From a virus, in IMG/VR virus record IMGVR_UViG_3300017917_003612, positions 1-64,000 of that record: a stretch of 64,000 nt of DNA, one strand, 5' to 3'. The notes beneath the pieces were generated by a model that saw only the letters and a program-made list of their open reading frames with translations, ran no database searches and was not told the origin of the DNA. Shown one piece after another: positions 55,708 to 63,659 of this stretch. Both the position numbers and the translations under genes were made by a program. The number at the start of each line of letters is the position of its first letter. Within the stretch, counting starts at the first letter, position 1.

Positions 55708-57264
55708 TTAGCAAACGTAATTTATGATATTAAACAATCGTTTGGAAATTAAATCATTTATTTTACTATTATGGTCAAGCAAATTATTTGCTATTGATTT
55801 ATTAAATTCTTTATCAGATAGTTGAGCATGAGTATATCCATATGACCTCAGTTCGGGGTATTCTACAAAGTCAACAGGAAATTGTTCATTATATTGTCTT
55901 ATAATATCATCTCTAACCAACTCACTGACTTTTTTAAATGTTACACCTTGATTGTTGATCCATCCCTCAGAGCCCCATTGCAGTTGATATTTTTCGTAAT
56001 CATCGCTCATAAGATTTTGCTTTAAAACAAACTTTTTATGACTGGGCGGTGTAACCCATAACGGAGCGTATCTGTAAGAATGAACCAAATCAGTGGTTTG
56101 CAACCATGTCATGGTGTCAATCAAATGTTCATACGGTTCATGCGGCAACCCTGCAATCATTAGCGCATTTACAATGACTTCATCCTTCCAAACAGATTTT
56201 AAATGTTGTAAAGTTTCAATTATTCTTTTTTTGCCAAGCCCCTTACCGACTTTTTTACCTGCTAGATCATGCAAAGTTTCTATACCAAAACTACCCAATC
56301 TGCATCCTGATTCTTTCAACCATTCTGCTGTGTCAGGATTTGACCAAATTAAATCTAATCTAAGATAGCTTGCCCATTCAATTTTAAAAGGAAGTTTGTT
56401 CCAGACTTCATCGTACAAAGATTTTATTTTATATTCACTGTCGTTATACAAATCATCTAATAGAATGTATTTGGTTACTCCATATTTTTCATAATTACTT
56501 AAAATTTCGTCTCGTAAAGTTTTTGTAAATTTGGTTGTATCTTCTTTGCCCTTGTGTTCGTATGTGCAATACGCACATCTAAAAGCGCAACCGCGACTTA
56601 TTTCTAAACCCAACCATTCATCAGGGTCCACAAAATCAGAATCGTGATATTGTATAATACTTGATTTAAAATCTTTTTGACCTTCGACTAATTTAAGTGG
56701 CACTGATCCTTGTAATTTCAAACTGTTAGTCAGATGTAACACGTAGTCTTCGGTATTACCTGGAATAATATAAACATTTTTATTTTTACAATTTAGACCA
56801 CCGTTTTGAATATGTGTGACCCAGGTACCACCAACCAACAACGGAGTATCTTTAAGGTGTGCTGCAATAGCATCAACTTCGCTTGAACCCCAAGCAAGTT
56901 CGGCGCCAGCAGAAAGATCAATAAAATGATTTGAATTTAAAACATCCAAATCTAAAAAAGTATCTTTATGTGATCTCCAAAGGTCCCTATATTCAACTAC
57001 AGATGAAGACCTTACTGTTAAAAAAGTCGTGCTGATTCCGACCCAGAGTAATTCATGAGCACTTGCGTCAATAAGTTTTTTAACAGCAGAAAAGGTAAGA
57101 CGTAAACAATTTGGAACCACTAATACAGAAAAACCCTGTGCTCGCAGCACACTGGCTATTTTGTAAGCTCCCGCCGCTCTGGTATATCTTTCAAATTGCA
57201 CACCCGAACCGTGAATGAGATGTGTTGCTGGAGATTTATCTGTAAAAAGAATTATATTTGCCAT
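55708..57264 (-). CDS. B12-binding-type radical SAM protein
   Basis: 518 residues, a paralog of the gene at 25448. N-terminal Rossmann-like segments (GAYKIASVLRAQGFSVLVV, LLVGGTWVTH, GNTEDYV), then RGCAFRCAYC with Cys226, Cys230 and Cys233, and a barrel that includes GSFGIETLHD. The reaction is unknown. Driven from the unit upstream or from the promoter at 57425. Confidence 0.83.
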   Translation of the reverse strand: MANIILFTDKSPATHLIHGSGVQFERYTRAAGAYKIASVLRAQGFSVLVVPNCLRLTFSAVKKLIDASAHELLWVGISTTFLTVRSSSVVEYRDLWRSHKDTFLDLDVLNSNHFIDLSAGAELAWGSSEVDAIAAHLKDTPLLVGGTWVTHIQNGGLNCKNKNVYIIPGNTEDYVLHLTNSLKLQGSVPLKLVEGQKDFKSSIIQYHDSDFVDPDEWLGLEISRGCAFRCAYCTYEHKGKEDTTKFTKTLRDEILSNYEKYGVTKYILLDDLYNDSEYKIKSLYDEVWNKLPFKIEWASYLRLDLIWSNPDTAEWLKESGCRLGSFGIETLHDLAGKKVGKGLGKKRIIETLQHLKSVWKDEVIVNALMIAGLPHEPYEHLIDTMTWLQTTDLVHSYRYAPLWVTPPSHKKFVLKQNLMSDDYEKYQLQWGSEGWINNQGVTFKKVSELVRDDIIRQYNEQFPVDFVEYPELRSYGYTHAQLSDKEFNKSIANNLLDHNSKINDLISKRLFNIINYVC

Positions 57265-57424
57265 TAAAGGTGTTTGATTTTATAATTTTAGAACTGAAAT
57301 GATATTAGATTTACTACACGTCAAATTTGGCTAACAGTTTTTCAATAACAGAAAATCTAGGCACAGCTAAAATTCTCTGTTGGTCATGATTGCAATCAGG
57401 ACCTGTTTGAGATCACTTTAAATT

Positions 57425-57453
57425 ATTTTAGATGATTTATCACTGTTTGTCAA
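57425..57453 (-). promoter_or_regulatory. Sigma70-type promoter
   Basis: Minus strand TTGACA (57448-57453), 17 bp, TAAAAT (57425-57430). Between it and the radical SAM start lie about 160 bases with no convincing gene. Confidence 0.62.
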
Positions 57454-57605
57454 TCGTCTTGTAATTCTTCAATTAGGGTCTCCATAATTAAAAATACTAT
57501 AGAGGATAGGCATAATCCCACAACATCGGCTGTGTGTATACTCCAAAACACCAAACAGAAAAAAAAGATTCTAAAGCCAATTGATAATATTTCAGCTGTA
57601 TTCAT
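57450..57605 (-). CDS. Small membrane protein
   Basis: 51 residues with a long hydrophobic region (FRIFFFCLVF...LCLSSIVFLIM) probably spanning the membrane twice. ATG at 57605 overlaps the preceding HTH gene. Function unknown. Confidence 0.5.
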   Translation of the reverse strand: MNTAEILSIGFRIFFFCLVFWSIHTADVVGLCLSSIVFLIMETLIEELQDD

Positions 57606-57723
57606 TGATAACATTTACCACCTCTTCTATATTTAAGTTTAAAGTTTTTGCTATTGCAACAATTGTGTACCCTTGTCTATATAGATCAAGCACTAACCTA
57701 ATAACTCCACTGTTTTTTGCCAT
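57592..57723 (-). CDS. Mini helix-turn-helix protein
   Basis: 43 residues, nearly all a single HTH-like unit: LVLDLYRQGYTIVAIAKTL then LNIEEVVNVI. Similar to the gene immediately upstream (57698), so probably paralogs. Overlaps both neighbours. Confidence 0.58.
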   Translation of the reverse strand: MAKNSGVIRLVLDLYRQGYTIVAIAKTLNLNIEEVVNVINEYS

Positions 57724-57874
57724 GTTTTAAATTATATTTCTTTATAAACGCTTCGACTAACGTTTCAGGGTATCTTAGTCTTGAACATATTTCCTCAATT
57801 GTGTAACCATGGTCCTGGTACATTCGAGTGACAAGAGCCAGATTTAATCTTGTAGTAGTTTGATATTTACTCAT
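57698..57874 (-). CDS. Mini helix-turn-helix protein
   Basis: 58 residues: NLALVTRMYQDHGYTIEEI then YPETLVEAFIKKY. Same layout as the gene downstream. Its ATG overlaps the stop codon of the gene at 57874 (TAATG). Confidence 0.58.
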   Translation of the reverse strand: MSKYQTTTRLNLALVTRMYQDHGYTIEEICSRLRYPETLVEAFIKKYNLKHGKKQWSY

Positions 57875-58644
57875 TATTTTGGTTCACAATCTACCCATTT
57901 TAAATTATTGTAATGTTCGTATGGCCACTGTCCTTTTGGTATCAAACAAGTTCCTAACTCGGGACGGTTGGTTTTACGTATTTCTACCACACTCCACACC
58001 AGTGCAAGCAAATAAAGTATCGCCACTGTGGTCAAACTCCATGCGGTAATTCTTTTTTTTATGGCCTTGATACGTCTAGCGTTTCTTTCGGCAGCAATTT
58101 TATCTCGTTCTCGCTTGAGTCTAATAGCTACACTTTGCTCTTGTTGAATACGCTTCATCATGGCTTCAGTTCTTGTATACAAATCTCCCAGTTCTGGTGG
58201 ACACTGATAAACCATGATTTCACGCAATTCTGTTTGCATGGCTTCCAATCTGCTGAGCATGAGAACACGTTGTAGTGCTCGTTTACCTATGCTGTCTTTG
58301 CCGGTATAGACATCGAATGCGTGTTTTTCTTCTTCTTCAAATATGGCTTTACAATAGGCATAATTTTCAAAGTAAGTACCTAGTTCTTCACCTATTTGAG
58401 TAAAAATATCGTCAGGTTGCTTTTTGCTCAGTTCAATGATTCGATTTTTTTCTTCTATAAACTGATTTTTTTCAGCTACAGTAGGTTTTCGGTCTTTGAA
58501 CTTTTCACCAAATTGGGCATCAAGGTCCGCAATGATACCTTTGACGTCACCAGCTGCACTCTGTATTTCCTTGTATAGAGCACAACCTTTTTTGACAGCC
58601 TGTACAGCACCATTTGCGAGGGCAAAGAGAGTTAACGGATCCAT
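57874..58644 (-). CDS. Membrane-anchored helical protein
   Basis: 256 residues, mostly helical with long charged coiled-coil-like stretches, a single membrane helix near 203-222 (WSLTTVAILYLLALVWSVV) and a short C-terminal tail with two cysteines. It could be a spanin- or holin-associated or head/membrane protein; no family recognised. ATG has no obvious ribosome-binding site. Confidence 0.58.
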   Translation of the reverse strand: MDPLTLFALANGAVQAVKKGCALYKEIQSAAGDVKGIIADLDAQFGEKFKDRKPTVAEKNQFIEEKNRIIELSKKQPDDIFTQIGEELGTYFENYAYCKAIFEEEEKHAFDVYTGKDSIGKRALQRVLMLSRLEAMQTELREIMVYQCPPELGDLYTRTEAMMKRIQQEQSVAIRLKRERDKIAAERNARRIKAIKKRITAWSLTTVAILYLLALVWSVVEIRKTNRPELGTCLIPKGQWPYEHYNNLKWVDCEPK

Positions 58645-58800
58645 AACAGCAATCCATGAAATGCCACCATTGTTTTATTGCAGATAAAGCCCCACACGGC
58701 TTTGGCTCCTTTTATTATTTTTATATTTGAAGAACCAAAAATAATTGACTTACAGATATTTACATAAAAGAATCAAAAAATCTCAACGGGATTTAATGAA

Positions 58801-58875
58801 TTACATTCTGTGTGGCGGGGTTACTGGTGTAGGCGACGGTGGATTTCTTGGGGGTTTGTGGGCAAACCAGCTCAT
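58801..58875 (-). CDS. 24-residue proline-rich peptide
   Basis: MSWFAHKPPRNPPSP followed by TPVTPPHRM. A strong ribosome-binding site (AAGGAG, 7 bases before ATG) argues it is translated. Eight prolines in 24 residues. It is flanked by terminator-like sequence. Function unknown; a very short ORF, so it could be a leader peptide. Confidence 0.5.
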   Translation of the reverse strand: MSWFAHKPPRNPPSPTPVTPPHRM

Positions 58876-58895
58876 AGCAATCTCCTTTTATCAGT

Positions 58896-58922
58896 CACAA
58901 AAAAACCTGGAAAATCCAGGTT
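58896..58922 (-). terminator. Rho-independent terminator
   Basis: Minus strand AACCTGG-ATTTT-CCAGGTT followed by TTTTTTT. It begins at the stop codon of the gene at 58921. Confidence 0.9.
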
Positions 58923-59262
58923 ATTTGTAAATTATTCTTATACCTAATCCTGTACTTTGTTTTAACGGACTTTCGTCGGGTATGTAAATTCGTTTACCTA
59001 CTCCTACCATGCAATATTCATCAGTGTTTAAGTCATGCACGAACCAGCTGGTAGTTTCAGTTTCAAAATTGGCATAAACTAGATTTACTGTTTGTTCATT
59101 TGGTGCTTGCGTTGCCATTACCAATTTTTCACCGTATTTTTCCATGGTAGCTTCTACATCTTCAAAACTGCCACACATGATCTGCATTTTTCTAGATCTG
59201 GGTTCGGCTATAGCTGCCGAGGCTAATGTGGCCAGTAAGATGGCAGCTAATATTATCTTCAT
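58921..59262 (-). CDS. Exported small protein
   Basis: 113 residues from the ATG at 59262; the longer reading lacks support. Signal peptide MKIILAAILLATLASAAIA, then a compact domain with two cysteines (MCGSFEDVE, EYCMVGVG). Periplasmic; no family recognised. Confidence 0.65.
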   Translation of the reverse strand: MKIILAAILLATLASAAIAEPRSRKMQIMCGSFEDVEATMEKYGEKLVMATQAPNEQTVNLVYANFETETTSWFVHDLNTDEYCMVGVGKRIYIPDESPLKQSTGLGIRIIYK

Positions 59263-59272
59263 ATTGTATATA

Positions 59273-59938
59273 TCATTTGTTAGCAAGCGGATTATCTAGT
59301 GCTTTTTTGATTTTGTCATCCAATTCGCGGCGCAAATTCTTTATCTCTTGCTCGTTTTCTTTTTGCATTTGTCGAACTGCTGCGTCAACATTTTTTTGAA
59401 GTTCTTTTGTACTGTTATCAACTGCACGTTGCAGATCTTTGTTTTGTGTAGTTGTATCTTTTTCTAACTGTCTAGTGATTTTATCAACTTCTTGCTTGGT
59501 TTCTCGTACATCTTTACGTGCATCCTGAACTGCTTTGTCAGTTTCACGCTGAGCAACTTTGCTATCACGCTCTACACTTTCCACCACATTCTCTAATCTA
59601 CGGATATCACTTTTGAGATCATTTTTTATGTCCTGGCTGTACTCTACAGTTTTGTTAGTACTAGTTTCAAGCACTTCCAACTTCTTGTATATTTCACCTA
59701 GATCAGGTGTTACGTAGTTGGCAATTTTGTCCTTCATGTCCATGTAGTCTTTGTATACTTCAAATGCTCCATAAAGTCCGCCTAAAACAGTGCTGACCAC
59801 AGTGGCAGCTATCATTAGTTTAGCAGGAGTAAATGCATATCCTCCTATACTAATTACAGTGTTTTCGCTAAGGTACTTTTCTTTAGCCGCTTCAAGTTCT
59901 TCAACTTTTTCGTCAATATTTTTATTTTTGTTTGACAT
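59273..59938 (-). CDS. Membrane-anchored coiled-coil protein
   Basis: 221 residues. One membrane helix (about 38-62) followed by a long charged helical region (about 90-215) rich in Lys/Glu/Arg/Asp heptads. Possibly a structural or envelope-spanning protein. AGGAAA precedes the start. Part of the exported-protein group. Confidence 0.65.
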   Translation of the reverse strand: MSNKNKNIDEKVEELEAAKEKYLSENTVISIGGYAFTPAKLMIAATVVSTVLGGLYGAFEVYKDYMDMKDKIANYVTPDLGEIYKKLEVLETSTNKTVEYSQDIKNDLKSDIRRLENVVESVERDSKVAQRETDKAVQDARKDVRETKQEVDKITRQLEKDTTTQNKDLQRAVDNSTKELQKNVDAAVRQMQKENEQEIKNLRRELDDKIKKALDNPLANK

Positions 59939-59939
59939 T

Positions 59940-61391
59940 CTACTTTCCTAGATTATATTGTGAATCAATCATTTGCTGGTGAACATTATCACTGCCACCA
60001 AACAGTCTTCTTGCTGCCACGGTATCTATATTTTTCTGATTAGAGTATACTTCATATGGTTTATAGTATTGACCGTCAGGCAGTGCTTTATTATATGTAT
60101 CAAAACCTGGTGTAAACCCCATGGCTTGAATAACCACATTCTGAACTTCTATTTGTACGGCCATATCAGTAGCTTTACCCATGGTATTTGCCAAATCTTT
60201 ACCACGAGCCACTGCTTCTGCTTTTGCTTTTTCACGCTGTTTCTCTGCCAGGACTTCTCTTGTGGTTTTCGTTTTGGTACTAGCACCAGGTTCCTGTGTG
60301 CCAGTTTTCGCTTCAGTTTTTTTGTCTTGCGTTGCATCCGATGTTGCAGGATTTGATGCTACAGGTGACGTTAGTTTAACTGGCGCAGCAGGATTGGTTT
60401 GAGCGTTGGCTGTTGTTGCCGAAGTGGTAATTGTTTTGTTGACAATGGGATCAGAAACCATAGGCACAACTTGTGCAACAGGATCAGTTTGGGCCACAAC
60501 TATGGTTTCCGTTTCTTTTTTGCCAAATATATTTTTCTTGGCATATGCTTCTGTATAGTTTGGGCATTCTTTACTGTATAATCCATCAATTTGACATTGC
60601 TGATTAAAATATGCTTGCGTATAACCTGCGCAAGTAGTCGAATACAGTGGATTAAACGAACACTGCTGATTTAGATAGGCAACCGCATATCCAGGGCAGG
60701 CAGGCGAAAAGAGAGCATTCAATGAACATTGTTGAGTTTGATAGGCGGCCTGATATCCAGGACAACTAGGACTAGACAACGGATTAGATACACACGGATC
60801 AAATTCGTAGTTCATTGACAATGATGGATTTCTTACTTGGGGGCCGTAGTAACCAGCCCAAAATCTATCATCTTTTCCTGTAAAGCTTAAACTAAAACTG
60901 GCAATATTTACTCCCAATATGCTGTTAGCAAATGTTTCTGTACCAGTTACCGTTTCCCAATTAGCTCCAGTTTGCCCCAACGACCATGTTTTATTATGTA
61001 AAGACAATCCATTTGTACCTGCGAAATTTACTGCTGCTGATAATGTCCCTCTTGTAAATCCTTGATTTATATATTCCCATGCGTAATTATAACCAATGAT
61101 ATTTAAACCACTGTTTTGTAATGCTTGGCCTAATGCATAGGTATAAGCAACTGTACCTTGAGAATATCCAAACATAAATGTACCAGTAGTTGTGTTATAG
61201 CCAGGTACATTACCACCACTTGTTCCTCCTCCGGTTGATGGCGTTACAACAAAACCATTCCATATATAACTTTCGCCAGGCGGCGCGGGATTAACAGTTG
61301 TGTAAATCAAGTTTGTGGTGGTGTCGTAAGCATATGACAACCGAGATACTAATGCTACTAGGCAAGTTATAATCAACAGAAACTTTTTCAT
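59940..61391 (-). CDS. Exported protein with four Cys repeats
   Basis: 483 residues. Signal peptide, a beta-rich domain (about 25-200), then four tandem repeats of about 22 residues of the form CxxNPLxSxxCPGYxxAYxxQ (starting around 202, 225, 247 and 269). A Thr/Lys-rich linker and a helical C-terminal part (TREVLAEKQREKAKAEAVA...) follow. Extracellular or outer-membrane associated. Repeats of this kind I recall from environmental T4-like phages; role unknown. Confidence 0.68.
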   Translation of the reverse strand: MKKFLLIITCLVALVSRLSYAYDTTTNLIYTTVNPAPPGESYIWNGFVVTPSTGGGTSGGNVPGYNTTTGTFMFGYSQGTVAYTYALGQALQNSGLNIIGYNYAWEYINQGFTRGTLSAAVNFAGTNGLSLHNKTWSLGQTGANWETVTGTETFANSILGVNIASFSLSFTGKDDRFWAGYYGPQVRNPSLSMNYEFDPCVSNPLSSPSCPGYQAAYQTQQCSLNALFSPACPGYAVAYLNQQCSFNPLYSTTCAGYTQAYFNQQCQIDGLYSKECPNYTEAYAKKNIFGKKETETIVVAQTDPVAQVVPMVSDPIVNKTITTSATTANAQTNPAAPVKLTSPVASNPATSDATQDKKTEAKTGTQEPGASTKTKTTREVLAEKQREKAKAEAVARGKDLANTMGKATDMAVQIEVQNVVIQAMGFTPGFDTYNKALPDGQYYKPYEVYSNQKNIDTVAARRLFGGSDNVHQQMIDSQYNLGK

Positions 61392-61849
61392 TAGTCCTTA
61401 CTCTTGACTTTTTGCGGAACACGACCGGGGTTGGCTTGCCAAATTTCTCTTGCTTCTTCACCAATTTTACCGTCTACAGGGCAAGGTGTACCGGCATTCA
61501 TCATTGCAGTGAACACACGCTCGTCTTGACACAATGTGGCTACTGCTGCCACTTTCATGCCCATATCAAATAGGGTTTTAGATAGTTTTAGGCGTTCGCA
61601 GTTTTTATCTACAAAAGTAGATCCAATAGCAATACCTAAAATTTGTGTTTGTGCAGCACCACTAACACCCACTGCACATAAGTCACTGTTCATACTTGTG
61701 ATACCTGGTGCAACTGCGGTTGGTGGAGGGGATTTAATTGTTGTTGTAGATTCCGTTACACTTCTACTAGTAGAATCTGTAACAATGGGATCAGCAGCAT
61801 AAACAGTCGTAAAGCACAACAATGTTGCTACTGTCAGTAGCTTTTTCAT
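61391..61849 (-). CDS. Exported protein
   Basis: 152 residues. Signal peptide MKKLLTVATLLCFTTVYA, a Thr/Ser-rich linker, then a compact domain with conserved-looking Cys residues (DLCAVGVSGAAQTQILGI, TLCQDERVF, TPCPVDG). Overlaps the repeat-protein gene start. Function unknown. Confidence 0.62.
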   Translation of the reverse strand: MKKLLTVATLLCFTTVYAADPIVTDSTSRSVTESTTTIKSPPPTAVAPGITSMNSDLCAVGVSGAAQTQILGIAIGSTFVDKNCERLKLSKTLFDMGMKVAAVATLCQDERVFTAMMNAGTPCPVDGKIGEEAREIWQANPGRVPQKVKSKD

Positions 61850-61911
61850 ATTCTCTCCCGGGCATCTTGGCCTCTTGTAAGAGCATAATTGAATTAGTGT
61901 AGTAGAAAATG

Positions 61912-61933
61912 GCTCTTATTTGTATTTAAGAGC
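61912..61933 (-). terminator. Possible weak terminator hairpin
   Basis: GCTCTTA/TAAGAGC stem (61912-61918 with 61927-61933) downstream of the gene at 61945. Only a short CATTTTC tail follows, and a second GCTCTTAC copy lies a little further on, so it may act differently. Confidence 0.45.
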
Positions 61934-61944
61934 AATTAAAAAAT

Positions 61945-62256
61945 TTAATCTGCTTGGTTAAATCGCCCGCAAACTATGTCATAAAATTCATCAAGTTCGC
62001 CGCCCCATTTACCTTTTAAGTATGGTCGTAAATCAAAACAAAGTTTAGCATTTTTATCTTTGTTTGCTTGTACAAATGTATCATGCAGTTTTTTCCAATG
62101 GTCTAGTTTTACAATTTCTTCTATTGGAATTTTGTCCCCAGGGACCACACAAAAAGTTTCTAGTAACTTGCCTTCAACATCAAATGTTTCTAATTCTAGC
62201 ACAGTGTATTTTTCACGAAGCTCTTCGGCTACTTGTCTTGAAAAAATAATATCCAT
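61945..62256 (-). CDS. Hypothetical protein
   Basis: 103 residues. ELREKYTVLELETFDV, VVPGDKIPIEEIVKLD, then basic and aromatic stretches. No family recognised. Its ATG overlaps the exonuclease stop codon (TAATGG), so it is translated with the ClpS operon. Confidence 0.6.
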   Translation of the reverse strand: MDIIFSRQVAEELREKYTVLELETFDVEGKLLETFCVVPGDKIPIEEIVKLDHWKKLHDTFVQANKDKNAKLCFDLRPYLKGKWGGELDEFYDIVCGRFNQAD

Positions 62257-62813
62257 TATTTGTTTACACTTTCGTATGTTCTTTTTTTAATACCCACATC
62301 TTTATATATCTGTTGCACAGCCCGAGCTTGATAATAACAATCAATTAGTGCATTATGAGCACCGTGTCTTCCCTTTTCTCTAGGGTCACCATGTACACTA
62401 AACAGTGTACGACTATCCCTAATTTGCCAAAACTGCCACGGAGTTGGACGACCAACTTGTCTATATAAATCTTCAAGAATTACAATATCAAAAGCAGGGC
62501 CTTGGCACCAAATATTATCAGCACCAACCAGAAAACGATTTAGTTGGTCCAACATTTTGTTGATGCTGATTCGACCACTAGTACCCAAGGCTTCTTCTCT
62601 TACATCTTCAGGTTGAGTACCCCACCATGACACTGTCTCATCTTGCACATGCCGACCCATGCCCAATTGTTCATCTACATCAGGTTTTAGATATAGCCCT
62701 TGCCCTTGATCCACGTCTCCGTCCCAAGGACTGAATTTGACTGCTCCTAGAGTAAGAATTACACTCCAAGGTCTGGTGCTCAGTGTTTCAATGTCAAGCA
62801 TGACATCCATCAT
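62256..62813 (-). CDS. DexA-like 3'-5' exonuclease
   Basis: 185 residues. DEDDh-type exonuclease: DIETLSTRP (Asp7, Glu9) as motif I, a middle Asp in PAFDIVILEDLY, and HNALIDCYYQARAV as motif III. Resembles T4 DexA and Rv2179c-type enzymes, which degrade host DNA or process RNA. AGGAG precedes the start. Confidence 0.85.
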   Translation of the reverse strand: MMDVMLDIETLSTRPWSVILTLGAVKFSPWDGDVDQGQGLYLKPDVDEQLGMGRHVQDETVSWWGTQPEDVREEALGTSGRISINKMLDQLNRFLVGADNIWCQGPAFDIVILEDLYRQVGRPTPWQFWQIRDSRTLFSVHGDPREKGRHGAHNALIDCYYQARAVQQIYKDVGIKKRTYESVNK

Positions 62814-63286
62814 TGACTCCTAAGTGCTTTGTCTGCCTCTGCTGCTGCTACTCTGCGACGAAGGCTACTCGAACTGAATGAATGATCTCTTTCATTGAAC
62901 ACCAATTCAATTTTTCTTGCATATCCTTCTTCCATACCAGTAAAATCTTTCTCTGCATACTCAATACCTAGTATACGCACATCAATGGGCAATGTCAAAA
63001 TAATGTCAATCAAATCTTGTTCAGTTTGGTACACAACCACTTCATCCACATAGCGACATGCTGCCAGTTGAATCTGCCTTTCCACAATACTTTGAACTGG
63101 TTGGTTCTTTGTATCCGGACGGTCAATTGTTGGATCCGTTTGAAGCCCGGCGATAAGATAATCACAGTGATTCTTAGCCTCTGCCAGCATCGCCACATGC
63201 CCTGCGTGAAATAGGTCAAAAGTGGAAAAGGTGATTCCAATCTTAAGTCCCTTGTCCTTAAGTTCTCGAATTTTATTAAATATCAT
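62810..63286 (-). CDS. Cytidylyltransferase-like nucleotidyltransferase
   Basis: 158 residues. The HxGH motif FDLFHAGH (His27 and His30), then GLQTDPTIDR and the late SSSSLRRR, which sits where the family has its ISSSxIR-type end. Transfers a nucleotide to a phosphorylated alcohol or sugar (glycerol-3-phosphate or heptose type); substrate unknown. Overlaps ClpS by one base. Confidence 0.8.
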   Translation of the reverse strand: MIFNKIRELKDKGLKIGITFSTFDLFHAGHVAMLAEAKNHCDYLIAGLQTDPTIDRPDTKNQPVQSIVERQIQLAACRYVDEVVVYQTEQDLIDIILTLPIDVRILGIEYAEKDFTGMEEGYARKIELVFNERDHSFSSSSLRRRVAAAEADKALRSQ

Positions 63287-63597
63287 TAGGTAGCTGGTTC
63301 TAGTTTTACATTTAGTGGAAAACCATTGTTGCGAGCCAACAATGTTGCTTCTACGCCTTTTTGCTCGGCAATTTCATAGGGTAGTGTGCTAACCACACTA
63401 CTTCCCTCTTCGTGGATTTTCATTGTTATTTGATAAGCAGTTTCTTCACTGTGATGAAAAATTGTTTTGAGTGTTTCAACAACAAACTCCATAGTAGTAA
63501 TATTATCATTTAAGTAGATAACATTAAACAAACTAGGTGGTTGTATATTTGTTTTAACCTGAATTTTAGGTTTTACTACAATGTCTGTTTTGCTCAT
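63286..63597 (-). CDS. clpS: ClpS adaptor protein
   Basis: 103 residues, the length of ClpS. LFNVIYLNDNITTMEFVV (the N-degron-pocket region with LNDxxTTxxFV), FHHSEETAYQITMKIHEEG, and YEIAEQKG are the ClpS core. It delivers N-degron substrates to host ClpAP. In a phage this could redirect proteolysis. It starts the operon after the Hsp20 gene's terminator. Confidence 0.92.
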   Translation of the reverse strand: MSKTDIVVKPKIQVKTNIQPPSLFNVIYLNDNITTMEFVVETLKTIFHHSEETAYQITMKIHEEGSSVVSTLPYEIAEQKGVEATLLARNNGFPLNVKLEPAT

Positions 63598-63609
63598 AGT
63601 CTTGTAGAT

Positions 63610-63638
63610 TAAAAAGTAGGGGGAGAAGACCCCCTACT
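63610..63638 (-). terminator. Rho-independent terminator after hsp20
   Basis: Stem AGTAGGGGG/CCCCCTACT (63615-63623 and 63630-63638) with a 6-base loop. On the minus strand it is followed by TTTTTAAT. Confidence 0.9.
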
Positions 63639-63659
63639 GTTATTATATTACTTATTACA

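Noticed and set aside
57266-57420. Possible short peptides downstream of the promoter at 57425
   Set aside because: Only very short ORFs (16 codons or fewer) without ribosome-binding sites; looks like an untranslated leader.
58632-58697. 21-residue GTG-started ORF with GGAG upstream
   Set aside because: It overlaps the gene at 58644 and a hairpin; too short to support.
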